Of a stretch of DNA of 64,000 bases, positions 27,823 through 36,760 are shown one piece after another. The stretch lies in the NCBI RefSeq assembly GCF_018402175.1, contig NZ_JAGYJK010000017.1, positions 620,001 to 684,000 of the forward strand, written 5' to 3'. The stretch's first letter is position 1, and the number at the start of each line of letters is the position of its first letter. This DNA comes from Yoonia sp. (GTDB taxonomy: Bacteria > Pseudomonadota > Alphaproteobacteria > Rhodobacterales > Rhodobacteraceae). Both the position numbers and the translations under genes were made by a program. The notes under the pieces were generated by a model. The model made no database searches, was not told the origin of the DNA, and saw only the letters and a program-made list of their open reading frames with translations.

Positions 27823-28703
27823 ACGGGATCAGCGCCTGCGGCACCAAGGCCGTCAGCGTCATTGGGTTCATAGGGTCGGTCTTTTCGCCGTGGTATGCGT
27901 GGTCAGGGCGCGGTGATCCGGCCAATCACTGCTGCATCAATGTGGCCACCTACGGCCCCGGCGGGCGGTTCACCATGACCGACCGCGGGCGACAGGCGCT
28001 GCGCACCAGCACCGACACGTTGCAGGTTGGTCCGTCGTCGATGCATTGGAACGGCAAAGCCTTGGTGATCGACATCAACGAAATCAGCGGCCCGCCCGTC
28101 ATCAGCCGCGTGCAAGGGCAGATCACGATCACGCCGCGCGCGGTCACATCCGTCGAACTGCCGCTGACGCCGGATGGCGCGCATGTCTGGCGGCCCTTTG
28201 CGCCATCGTCGGACATCACGGTCGATCTGGCGGCAAAGGGCTGGCAATGGTCTGGGCATGGTTATTTCGACGCCAATTTCGGCACCCGACCGCTGGAGGA
28301 TGATTTCAAATTCTGGACATGGGGCCGCTATCCGACCAAGGCGGGCGCGACCTGCATCTATGACGCGACACGGCGGGACGGATCAATGCTGGAAACCGCC
28401 ATCGCCTTTGACCATGACGGCACGGCCCGACAGGTCAGCGCGCCACCGCGCGTGCCGTTCAAATCGTCGGGCTGGCGGATCAGGCGCGAAACCCGCGCTG
28501 ATGCGGGCATTATGCCCCGGCAGGTGCTGGGCATGCTGGACGCGCCGTTCTATTCACGCTCAGCCGTGCAAACGGTGTTGGACGGCGAAACCGTGACCGG
28601 CGTCCATGAAGCGCTGGATCTGGACCGCTATGCATCACCGCTGATCAAGCCGATGCTGGCCTTTCGCGTGCCGCGACGCGCCGGTTGGCGACAGGACGAT
28701 TAG
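27735..28703 (+). CDS. crtC: Hydroxyneurosporene synthase (carotenoid 1,2-hydratase) CrtC
   Basis: CrtC hydrates the terminal isopropylidene of neurosporene or lycopene. Family-typical sequence begins at CFALDVPPGGYAWWYIDG and continues with SVIGFIGSVFSPWYAW, NHCCINVATYG and FDANFGTRPLEDDF. The start is uncertain. The only standard start codon close to the conserved N-terminus is the TTG at 27735 (322 residues). The open frame extends upstream to 27483, but that part is an out-of-frame reading of crtD. It overlaps crtD and is probably translationally coupled. Confidence 0.9.
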   Translation: MRPARGRGDLERPCFALDVPPGGYAWWYIDGISACGTKAVSVIGFIGSVFSPWYAWSGRGDPANHCCINVATYGPGGRFTMTDRGRQALRTSTDTLQVGPSSMHWNGKALVIDINEISGPPVISRVQGQITITPRAVTSVELPLTPDGAHVWRPFAPSSDITVDLAAKGWQWSGHGYFDANFGTRPLEDDFKFWTWGRYPTKAGATCIYDATRRDGSMLETAIAFDHDGTARQVSAPPRVPFKSSGWRIRRETRADAGIMPRQVLGMLDAPFYSRSAVQTVLDGETVTGVHEALDLDRYASPLIKPMLAFRVPRRAGWRQDD

Positions 28704-28798
28704 GCCGGCGTTTAATTCAAACTGTTCGTACTTCTGTGCGTCGCTTAACCGGCTGGAAATGATTCCTTCGTATCTGGCTGTGCATAGGAGGATCATAG

Positions 28799-29377
28799 AT
28801 GAAAAAACTGACTTTCTGGCTCGCAATGACGACGCTGGCCACCACGACCGCGACAGCTGGGGCAGCACAGGATATGCAGCCCAAGATGGCGCAATTCGTC
28901 ACTGAACACGTTATGGATTGGGCAACCGACCCGATCATCGTGGATGCGATCATTGCGCAGAATGCGATCACTGGCAGCTATGACCAGGCCAAGATCAACG
29001 AACTTGATACGCTGTGGATGGCGCAGGCCGGAATGGCAGGTATTCCGCTGATCGATGACGTATTGCAAAACCCCACGTCCGATTTCCTGCGGCAACGCGT
29101 GGCTGCATCGGGTGGTGCCATTTCCGAAATTTTCGTGATGGATGCCCGTGGCCTGAACGTCGCTGCAGCCGAAGCGACATCGGATTACTGGCAGGGGGAC
29201 GAGGAAAAGTTTTCCGAAACTTTCCCCAAAGGCCCGAATGCGCTCCATTTTGGCGAGGTTGAACTGGATGGATCATCCGGTGAAGTGCAGGCACAGGTGT
29301 CCATGTCCATTGTGGACACCACGGGTGCCGTCGTGGGCGCCATGACAGTGGGGATCAACCTTGCATCACTGATGTGA
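28799..29377 (+). CDS. Secreted Cache/PDC-like protein of unknown function
   Basis: This 192-residue exported protein has a clear signal peptide (residues 1-23) and an AGGAGGA ribosome site. The mature part has no membrane helix. Its layout resembles single-Cache/PDC sensor domains, with QNAITGSYDQAKINELDTLW, then EIFVMDARGLNVAAAEATSDYWQGDE, and a closing VDTTGAVVGAMTVGIN. Such domains normally sense ligands in the periplasm as part of a receptor. Here no kinase, cyclase or methyl-accepting domain is attached. The fold is a judgement by eye. Confidence 0.6.
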   Translation: MKKLTFWLAMTTLATTTATAGAAQDMQPKMAQFVTEHVMDWATDPIIVDAIIAQNAITGSYDQAKINELDTLWMAQAGMAGIPLIDDVLQNPTSDFLRQRVAASGGAISEIFVMDARGLNVAAAEATSDYWQGDEEKFSETFPKGPNALHFGEVELDGSSGEVQAQVSMSIVDTTGAVVGAMTVGINLASLM

Positions 29378-29394
29378 TCCGGTTGCGCGGGTTT

Positions 29395-30042
29395 TCAGCG
29401 GCCGGTTTCATTACCCAGCGTGATAATCACACCGCCTGCGGCCTGCGCATCTTCGGCATCATGGGTGACCATCAACACCGGCAAGGCGCGGCTGCGCGCC
29501 CTGTCGAACACCATGTCGCGGACCTGCGCGCGCAAGGCCGCATCCAGCCGCGCGAAGGGTTCATCCAACAGCAGGGCGCAGGGTTCGGACAAAAGCATCC
29601 GCATCAAGGCGACACGCGCCTTTTGTCCGCCCGACAAGGTGGCAGGATCACGCGGCGCAAAACCGTCAAGCCCCACCTCGGCCAAGGCGGCGTCGATCCG
29701 GGTTTGCCTGTCGCTGCGCGACCCACCGGGCCGCAGGCCAAAGGCAAGGTTCGCCCCGACCGACAGATGCGGAAACAGCAGGTCATCCTGAAACAGGATG
29801 CCGACACGCCGTTGATGCGCCGCAGCATAGGTGATGTCATGCCCGTCCAGCCAGACCGTGCCGGTGGCAGTGAAATCGCCGGGCAAGGTGCCGGTGATAA
29901 AGGCCAGCAATGTGGATTTACCAACTCCGGACGGGCCCATGATCGTCACGACATCACCCGGTGCCACATCGTGATCCACCCTGATCAGCGGTGAACGGTC
30001 TTTGAAAACCGTCACATCGCGCAGCGATAATCCCTTATCCAT
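29395..30042 (-). CDS. ynjD: ABC transporter ATP-binding protein, YnjD-like
   Basis: This 215-residue ATPase has Walker A GPSGVGKST near residue 36, signature LSGGQKARVAL and Walker B ALLLDEPFARLD. It resembles ThiQ and YnjD. The ATG at 30042 overlaps the end of the upstream permease gene by 8 bases. It is the last gene of the ynjB-C-D cluster. YnjBCD is an uncharacterised importer related to thiamine/spermidine-type systems; no substrate is known. Confidence 0.82.
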   Translation of the reverse strand: MDKGLSLRDVTVFKDRSPLIRVDHDVAPGDVVTIMGPSGVGKSTLLAFITGTLPGDFTATGTVWLDGHDITYAAAHQRRVGILFQDDLLFPHLSVGANLAFGLRPGGSRSDRQTRIDAALAEVGLDGFAPRDPATLSGGQKARVALMRMLLSEPCALLLDEPFARLDAALRAQVRDMVFDRARSRALPVLMVTHDAEDAQAAGGVIITLGNETGR

Positions 30043-31730
30043 GCCGCAATCCTTTCCTGTTGCGCCAGACCAGCGCCGGAATAAGCAAGGCAAGCGCGAA
30101 GGGCACCAGCGCCGCCCCCGTTTGCATCAGCCCGTAAACACCGATCGCGCGCCTGTCGCCACCCGACGCCAGCGCCACCGCCTCGGTCGTCAGGGTCGCG
30201 ACGCGCCCGCCACCGATCAGCAAGGTCGCCAGATATTGCCCCACGGACACCGCCAGCCCGACGGCAAAGGCCGTCAGCACCGGACGCAGCAACATGGGCA
30301 GCCGCACGCGCCACAAAATGCGGTCTGGGCTGGCGCGCAGTGCTGCGGCGATCACACCCATCCGCGCATCCCAGGCCCGAAACGGATCCGCCAGCGACAA
30401 GAAAACGTAAGGCAAAACAAAAACCAGATGCACCAGCATCACCGGCACCCGCCCCACATCGGCCCCAAGGGTCAGCATCAAGGTCTGCAACCCCGGCAGA
30501 AAGGCCGTTTGCGGGACCAAAAGCGGGATATACAATACCCAGACAGCACGCTGGCTAACGCGGAGCTTATGGCGATACTCAGCCTCCAGACAGCCGATGG
30601 TCAGCACCAGTGCGACCAGCGCCGCGACCACCGCGATCAGGGCTGTCTCGCCCAGCGCCTGCAATGTGCCGGGGCCGAAACGCAGCCAATTGGCCATGGT
30701 GATCCTGTCCGGCAATGCATCAGGAAACCCCCAGAAACCCGCGACTGACCAGACTCCGAGAACGACCAACCCCAGAAAAACCGCCAGCGCCGAAACCGCC
30801 CCCGCCACCAGCGCCAGACCCGCGACCGCAGGATCGGCCTTGCCGCGCGCGCCCGCTGTGATCCACCGCCGCCCAAGGGCTGCCACGGCACCCTCGCCCA
30901 GACGCCAGACCAAAAGCGCGCCAATCACCAGCAACAGTTGCAACACGGCCCCCGCCGCAGCCTCCAGCCGATAGCTCAGATCGGGATGCGCCATCAGCTT
31001 GACGATCTGCACCGACAAGGATGGCGGCGTGTTTGGACCCAGAATGACAGCGACATCCACGACCGACATCGCATAGGCCAGCACGACATAAACCGGCGGC
31101 CTGATCTGCGCATAGACCCGCGGAAACACGGTCTTGAGCCAGCCGGTCAGCCGCCCATAGCCCAGCGCCTGTGCCACCCGCACGCTGCGCTGCGCATCCG
31201 CCTGACCCAAGGCGGCCAGCGTGATCAGCAGCAGAAAGGGCACCTCTTTCACGATCAGCCCGGCGGTCATCGCCAGCCCCCAACTGTCCTGCACGATCAG
31301 CAGGTCAGGTGGGCGGTCCCAGCCGGTCAGCCCCGGCGAGGTCAGCCGCGCCAGCCAGCCCGACGGCGCGATCAGAAACGCCAGCCCGAACGCCGCCGCC
31401 GCATGCGGCACCGCCAGCAATGGCGACAACAGCCGTTCCAACACCCCGAACACCCGCGTGCCGGACCAGCCAGCTGTCACCAGCATGACGATGGCCAGCG
31501 ACATCACCGTCGCCAGAACGCCCGTCCCCACCGATAGCATCACCGCGCGCGGCAATCCGACCCAGCCAAACAGGGCGCGGAACGGGTCCAGCGACGGCCC
31601 GGTCAGCCCCGCCGCAGGCAGATGTCCGAAGGCGGGCAACACTGTCCCCCACAGCCCCGCCACCACCGGCCCCAGCAATGCAAGCCATGGTCAGCGCCGG
31701 CAACAGCGGCAACAGGCGGCGGCGGGACAT
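30035..31730 (-). CDS. ynjC: ABC transporter permease, YnjC-like, apparent frameshift at its N-terminus
   Basis: This is a double-length permease (about 560 residues, two BPD-transport modules, roughly 12 helices) of the ThiP/YnjC type, with EPF-type loop segments such as EVPFLLLITLAALGQADAQR and the second-module RLPMLLRPVLTAFAVGLA. The natural start MSRRRLLPLLPALTMA (ATG 31730) is one frame away from the body, which is open from 31678 (TTG). Removing one T of the GCTTGC at about 31684-31689 would join them as ALTMAALLGPVVAG. Either this is a sequencing error or translation restarts at the TTG. Confidence 0.8.
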
Positions 31731-31739
31731 GGGCGGCGT

Positions 31740-32942
31740 TTACTGCGCGACGCCGTAGCGCGCGACCCAATCGTCGCTGATGCGGGTCATCCATGTCGGA
31801 TGCGGTTCATCCTGCACGACCCCCAGTTCCGCCGGTGTCAGCGTCGCAATGCCAAGGTCCAGCGTTTCGAACAGCGCGCGGTCGGCATCCGACAGCTTGT
31901 CCATCGCCAGCACCGTGCCATAGCCAAGGATCGCGGGATCTTGGGCGCGGGCCTGTGCCTCGGGCGACATCAGAAAGTTGGCGACAACCATCGCCCCAGC
32001 CTTGGCCCCCGAATTATACGGGATCGCCACGAAAGAGGCATTGCCGATCGTGCCCTTGTCCAGCACAAAGGTTCGCACTGTATCGGGCAACTGGTTATTG
32101 GCGATCGCGGCAGTCGCTTCACCCGGGCTAAAGGAAATCGCCAGATCAACTTCGGCATCGGCGATCAACTGCAACTGCGCAGGACCGCTTGCCGGATAGG
32201 CGCGGCCTTCGCGCCACAGATGCGGCGTCAGCGCGTCAAGATAGGCCCAAAGCGGTGCGGTCACCGCGTCATAATTGGCATCAGTTGCAGGGTCAGCCAG
32301 CACCGCCGGATCGGGCAAAAGATCGATCAGTACCTGTTTCAGAAAGGTTGTGCCCAGAAAATCCGGCGGTTGCGGATAGCTGAACCGCCCCGGATTGGCC
32401 TGCGCCCAGCCCAGCAGCGCATCCATCGACCCCAGAGGGTCGGGCATCCGCGCGGTATCATGCACAAACACGACCTGCGCCATTGCCCAAGGACTCTCAT
32501 ACCCATCCACAGGCACGGTGAAATCGGTCTGCAGGGCGGACTTGTTTTCAAAATCGGCCAGCGCCCAATTGGGCAGCTGTTCGGCATAGGGGCCAAACAG
32601 AAGATCGGCCTCTTTCATCGCGGCGAAATTCGCGCCGTTGATCCAGATCATGTCAATCGCGCCGTTTTCGTTCTGGCCTGCCTGTTTTTCCGACAGCACA
32701 CGCGTCACGGCATCGGCCGTGTCAGTCAGTTTGACGTGGTTCAGTGTCACGCCATAGTCCTGCGCGACACGCGATCCGACCCAAGCGATAAAATCATTCG
32801 TCGTCGTCGATCCGCCCCAAGCATTCCAATAGACGGTCTGACCTGCGGCCTGTGCTGTCACCGCGTCCCAATCGGCGGGATCGACATCGGCCATCGCGGG
32901 CAAAGGGGCCAGCAGGGCAGCAAGAACGGCAAGGTGTTTCAT
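31740..32942 (-). CDS. ynjB: ABC transporter substrate-binding protein, YnjB-like
   Basis: This 400-residue periplasmic solute-binding protein has a signal peptide (MKHLAVLAALLAPLPAMA) and family segments TVYWNAWGGSTTTNDFIAWV, IDMIWINGANFAAMK and LDLGIATLTPAELG. The WNAWGG and INGENF-like stretches characterise the YnjB group within the ThiB-like class. It lies just upstream of the permease and 12 bases after a CDP-alcohol phosphatidyltransferase gene. No riboswitch is visible upstream, unlike thiB later in the window. Confidence 0.85.
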   Translation of the reverse strand: MKHLAVLAALLAPLPAMADVDPADWDAVTAQAAGQTVYWNAWGGSTTTNDFIAWVGSRVAQDYGVTLNHVKLTDTADAVTRVLSEKQAGQNENGAIDMIWINGANFAAMKEADLLFGPYAEQLPNWALADFENKSALQTDFTVPVDGYESPWAMAQVVFVHDTARMPDPLGSMDALLGWAQANPGRFSYPQPPDFLGTTFLKQVLIDLLPDPAVLADPATDANYDAVTAPLWAYLDALTPHLWREGRAYPASGPAQLQLIADAEVDLAISFSPGEATAAIANNQLPDTVRTFVLDKGTIGNASFVAIPYNSGAKAGAMVVANFLMSPEAQARAQDPAILGYGTVLAMDKLSDADRALFETLDLGIATLTPAELGVVQDEPHPTWMTRISDDWVARYGVAQ

Positions 32943-32954
32943 CGAAGATGTCCT

Positions 32955-33563
32955 TTAGTTTACATAGATACGATAGGCTGCCCTGACCCGCAGTGCAGCA
33001 GTCAGAAAGCACAAAGCGCCAAAGACCCACGCCAGCGGCGCGAAGTATGGTGCGAACAGGCAAAGCAGCACGAAGAACAGGATCGTTTCGGTCCCTTCAA
33101 GGATACCGTTGGAATAATACAGCGATTTGTGGCCTTGCGCGGTTGTCCGATGGCCATGCTTTTCAGCCAGAATGGCAAAGCCCAGAAAGGTCGTGCCGTT
33201 GACATAGAACGATGCCAGCAAAAATGCACCCGCAGCCCCGTTGCCAGCGGGATCGATCAGCACAAAAGCCAGCGGGATCATGCCGTAAAACAGGAAATCC
33301 GCGGCGATATCCAGATAGCCGCCGAAATCAGTCTGGCGCGTGGCCCGCGCCACCGCCCCGTCCAGCCCGTCTGCCAGACGGCTGGCCAGCAAAGGCACCA
33401 GCGCCAGCAGTGGCGCGCCCAGCGCGATCACAAGCGCGGCCACCAGCCCCAGCCCCAACCCGACCAGCGTGACGCTATTTGCCGAAATCCCGCGCGCCGC
33501 CATGCGGCAGCCGATCCGGTTCAGCGGCGGGTCGATCAGCGGGCGAATGTGGCGGTCTAGCAT
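32955..33563 (-). CDS. ynjF: CDP-alcohol phosphatidyltransferase family protein, YnjF-like
   Basis: This 202-residue integral membrane enzyme has the CDP-alcohol phosphotransferase signature DGLDGAVARATRQTDFGGYL followed by DIAAD, which fits D-x2-DG-x2-AR-x7/8-G-x3-D-x3-D. About five or six hydrophobic helices follow. The ATG at 33563 fits the family N-terminus. The family transfers a phosphatidyl or related group from a CDP-linked donor to an alcohol. E. coli ynjF, a homologue, also lies with ynjBCD, so the grouping is conserved even though its function is unknown. Confidence 0.82.
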   Translation of the reverse strand: MLDRHIRPLIDPPLNRIGCRMAARGISANSVTLVGLGLGLVAALVIALGAPLLALVPLLASRLADGLDGAVARATRQTDFGGYLDIAADFLFYGMIPLAFVLIDPAGNGAAGAFLLASFYVNGTTFLGFAILAEKHGHRTTAQGHKSLYYSNGILEGTETILFFVLLCLFAPYFAPLAWVFGALCFLTAALRVRAAYRIYVN

Positions 33564-33645
33564 GATATGGTCCTGAATATCGCGACGTTGTCCTTCATCA
33601 TGCGCAGTCGCGCAATCGGACTGACAAGAAAGTGACCAACCGCAA

Positions 33646-35649
33646 TCACCCCGCCGCGATGCGCGGTCTGCCCTGCGCGGTGACCCTGATCTTGGCCTCG
33701 ATGAACATGGGCTGGCCTTCGACCTCGACCTCGGTGATGTCTTGGGCGACATGCAGGCTGATATCCTCGACACCCGCGCCGCGCGCGGCAGCCGTGGCCT
33801 GCGCTGTCAGTGCCGCACAGATCGCGGACAGGGCGGCGTCGCGGCTAGAATAGCTTTGCACATCGCCCATCAGATGCACCTTGAACGCGCCTGCGCCCGG
33901 GCTGGTCACGGTGCCGGAGGCCTGCATCTGCACCTGCCCTACGACAGCGCCGATGGCATTGGCGACATCGGCATGATCCGGCACCAGCATCTGCGTACCA
34001 AGCCGCGCGCCGACAGCCCCGTAATAGGCGCGCGCCGATGCGCCCAGCCCGATCACCGGCAGGGCCAGCGCCATGTCGATCCGAACAATCCCCCGATGCC
34101 GGTCCAGCCCCGCCTGCGCCAACGGATGCTGCGCCATGGCGGCAGGGTCGGGCCAGTCGCGCCCATCCTCGGCAAAGGCGGCCTGCAGCAGGCAATCGAC
34201 GGTCTGCGCGGTCAATTGGTCGATGATCATCTGTGCAAGTGTCTGCGCATCCGGCGCGATCTGCTGGCCGCCACCGGTGCGCCTACGCGCGAACAGCGTC
34301 AGCGCCTTGGTCGCGGCATCGGCGTCCCAGACATCCTGCAGCCCCAGCACATGCGATGCATCCGATGGTGTCACCCCCGCCAGCATCACCAGCCCGCGCC
34401 CGATCAACCGGCCCAAGGCGGGGTTTTCCATCCGCGTCTGCACCGCCTGGCCCAGCCGCAACGGACCATCGACCAGCCGCTGCGCCACGATCAGTTCCCG
34501 CGCATCAAGCCCCTTTGGCAGCACCCGCCACAACGGCAGCACGAACTGCCCGCCATCGGACGCAGGCACACCACTGGCCAGCGCGCGGTCCAGCGCCTGA
34601 TGCACCAGATCGGGAAATTCCGTTGCGGCCAGCGCGATCGGCATCAACCGCCGTGGCCCAAGGCGCAGAGCAGCGGTCAGCCCTTCGGTCACATGCACCT
34701 CGCTATCGCCGCCCAGACCGGTGGTGCGCATCGCCACTGCCTCGACCATGGTGCGGAACGGGCCGACGCGCGCGCCCGCGGGGTCGATCATCGGGCGGCC
34801 ATCGCGCAACAGGCAGACATCAGTTGTGGTGCCGCCAATATCGCTGACCAACGCATCCGTCTGTTTGGTCAGCCAGCTTGCCCCCGCGATGGATGCGGCA
34901 GGCCCGCTAAGGATTGTTTCAATCGGTTTTTCGCGCGCGACAGCTGCTGACACCAACGCCCCGTCACCGCGCACCACCATCAGGCGGGCGGTAATCCCAC
35001 AGGTCGCCAGATGGGTTTCGCAGGCGGTGATCAGCCCGTCGATCATGCCGATCAGCCGCGCATTCAGCACCGCCGTCAGCGCCCGTTTCGGCCCGCCAAG
35101 GGCCGAGGATAATTCATGCGAACAGGTCACGGGCAGGCCGGTCAGATCACGAATCAGATCGCGCGCCGCGATTTCATGCGCGGGGTTACGGGTGGCGAAA
35201 CTGGCGGCCACGGCAAAACCGGTGATGCCCGCGTCCAACGCGGCCAGCGCCACCTGCAAACCGGCCAGATCGAGCGCTGCAGCCTCGCTGCCCGCGTGGC
35301 TATGCCCACCTGCCAGCGCGATGACCGGATCGCCGCGCAAGGCGTCTTGCAGGCCCGCGCGGGTCAGTTCGGCGGCGTCAAACCCGATGAACACAAGGGC
35401 GATCCGCCCGCCCTGCCCTTCGACCAGCGCATTGGTTGCCAGCGTGGTGGACAAGGACACCATAGCAATATCGCGCGCGGCCACACCGGCCTTGGCCAGC
35501 GCCGCATCAATCGCCGCCCCCACGCCGAACGCCAGATCAGGCCGCGACGTCAGCGCCTTGGCCGAGGCAACAACCCTTTGCGCCGCATCATCCAGCACGA
35601 CAGCATCGGTATATGTGCCGCCCGTATCGACACCAAGTAGATAGGCCAT
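33646..35649 (-). CDS. Hydantoinase/oxoprolinase family protein (HyuA-like)
   Basis: This 667-residue protein has the hydantoinase A N-terminal segment LLGVDTGGTYTDAVVLDD, then STTLATNALVEGQGGRIALV, and the ATPase-like VSDIGGTTTDVCLL near residue 280. Members are ATP-dependent ring-opening or carboxylating enzymes (N-methylhydantoinase, 5-oxoprolinase, acetone carboxylase beta). The usual HyuB partner is not adjacent. It appears to head the minus-strand hyuA-ynjF-ynjBCD cluster, with an 82-base gap to the next gene. The start at 35649 was chosen from the conserved N-terminus. Confidence 0.85.
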   Translation of the reverse strand: MAYLLGVDTGGTYTDAVVLDDAAQRVVASAKALTSRPDLAFGVGAAIDAALAKAGVAARDIAMVSLSTTLATNALVEGQGGRIALVFIGFDAAELTRAGLQDALRGDPVIALAGGHSHAGSEAAALDLAGLQVALAALDAGITGFAVAASFATRNPAHEIAARDLIRDLTGLPVTCSHELSSALGGPKRALTAVLNARLIGMIDGLITACETHLATCGITARLMVVRGDGALVSAAVAREKPIETILSGPAASIAGASWLTKQTDALVSDIGGTTTDVCLLRDGRPMIDPAGARVGPFRTMVEAVAMRTTGLGGDSEVHVTEGLTAALRLGPRRLMPIALAATEFPDLVHQALDRALASGVPASDGGQFVLPLWRVLPKGLDARELIVAQRLVDGPLRLGQAVQTRMENPALGRLIGRGLVMLAGVTPSDASHVLGLQDVWDADAATKALTLFARRRTGGGQQIAPDAQTLAQMIIDQLTAQTVDCLLQAAFAEDGRDWPDPAAMAQHPLAQAGLDRHRGIVRIDMALALPVIGLGASARAYYGAVGARLGTQMLVPDHADVANAIGAVVGQVQMQASGTVTSPGAGAFKVHLMGDVQSYSSRDAALSAICAALTAQATAAARGAGVEDISLHVAQDITEVEVEGQPMFIEAKIRVTAQGRPRIAAG

Positions 35650-35757
35650 CTGGTACCCCTGCGAACCCTGCATCCGGTAAACGAAGGAATGGGCGAAATT
35701 GCAACGCGGATTATGCGTTTCAAGGCGCAATCTTTACGACGGCACGAATCTGACCCA

Positions 35758-36402
35758 ATGTTGACACAACCTATGGAATATATCCGGATGATGTTCAAAA
35801 AGACTTTGGGTCAGGCCCACGAAAGACTGGTTTTCAACCGTCGCGTGCGGGTGCTGGTGGATCAGATTGGCGCCTTGGTCCCGCCCGCTGCGCAGATACT
35901 TGATGTCGGCACCGGCGACGGGCAGATCGCCAAATTGATTTGCGAAAAGCAGGCGGGCGCGCAGGTGCAAGGCATCGACATCATGCTGCGCGACAAGACC
36001 CATATCCCCGTCACGCTATTCGATGGCACCACGATCCCGTTCGACGAAAACAGCGTTGATGTCGTGACCTTTGTCGATGTGCTGCACCATACCGACGACC
36101 CGCAGCGCCTGATATCAGAGGCCGCCCGCGTCGCGCGGCATGCTGTCATCATCAAGGATCATCTGAGCGAAAACGCGTTCGACCACGCCACCTTGCGGCT
36201 GATGGATTGGGTCGGGAACGCGCCGCATGGCGTCGTGCTGCCTTATCATTATGCGCCGCGCGCCGATTGGGACGGCTGGTTTGCGCAGGCGGGGCTGGCC
36301 ACCGATGTCTTTGACACGGCGATCCCGCTGTATCCGGCCCCCGCATCCTGGGTCTTTGGGCGGCAGCTGCATTTCATTGCCCGTCTGGTGCCTGCGTCCT
36401 GA
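35758..36402 (+). CDS. Class I SAM-dependent methyltransferase
   Basis: This methyltransferase (214 residues from the chosen ATG) has the SAM-binding motif ILDVGTGDGQIAKLI and later VDVVTFVDVLHHTDDP and ARVARHAVIIKDH, which fit the Methyltransf_11 type. Other possible starts are at 35689, 35773 or 35788, and no strong ribosome site distinguishes them. Its 3' end overlaps the convergent GtrA gene by 29 bases. The substrate is unknown. Neighbours suggest a lipid or glycan role, but that is weak. Confidence 0.8.
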   Translation: MLTQPMEYIRMMFKKTLGQAHERLVFNRRVRVLVDQIGALVPPAAQILDVGTGDGQIAKLICEKQAGAQVQGIDIMLRDKTHIPVTLFDGTTIPFDENSVDVVTFVDVLHHTDDPQRLISEAARVARHAVIIKDHLSENAFDHATLRLMDWVGNAPHGVVLPYHYAPRADWDGWFAQAGLATDVFDTAIPLYPAPASWVFGRQLHFIARLVPAS

Positions 36403-36760
36403 ACAGGATGTAGCGACAGATCAGAAAGCTCGCCACCGCCGCCATGCCTGCCGTAGCCACAAACAGCAGCGTATCGGCCCAGAACACCAGCGTGACAAAA
36501 CGCGTGGTGATGGCGGATATGACCGCCAGACTGCCGGTCTGGGTCGCGGTATAGATCCACAGCGCGCCCTTGGCCTGCCGGTCCGCCCGAAACGCGATAT
36601 GCCGCTGCGCCCAGAAGGCGGCGGGAATGCATAGAAGATAGACCACGACAGAGGTCGGCAGCGGCGGGGCCGCCGCGAAGCGGATCAATCCGGCGGTGAT
36701 CACCGCATAGCCAAGGCTGAAACTGCCGCCGACCAGCACGAAACGGACAAAGACCATCAT
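36374..36760 (-). CDS. GtrA-family membrane protein
   Basis: This 128-residue protein has four predicted helices and the GtrA pattern FVLVGGSFSLGYAVITAGLI, AAFWAQRHIAFRA, and a C-terminal CRYILFR. GtrA proteins are thought to flip undecaprenyl-phosphate-linked sugars to the outer face of the inner membrane. Its start overlaps the end of the preceding 587-residue membrane protein by 4 bases, so the two are co-translated. Confidence 0.88.
   Translation of the reverse strand: MMVFVRFVLVGGSFSLGYAVITAGLIRFAAAPPLPTSVVVYLLCIPAAFWAQRHIAFRADRQAKGALWIYTATQTGSLAVISAITTRFVTLVFWADTLLFVATAGMAAVASFLICRYILFRTQAPDGQ

Noticed and set aside
31221..33560. 779-residue plus-strand open frame opposite ynjC-ynjB-ynjF
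   Set aside because: It covers three recognisable minus-strand genes and has the composition of antisense translation, with no domain pattern.
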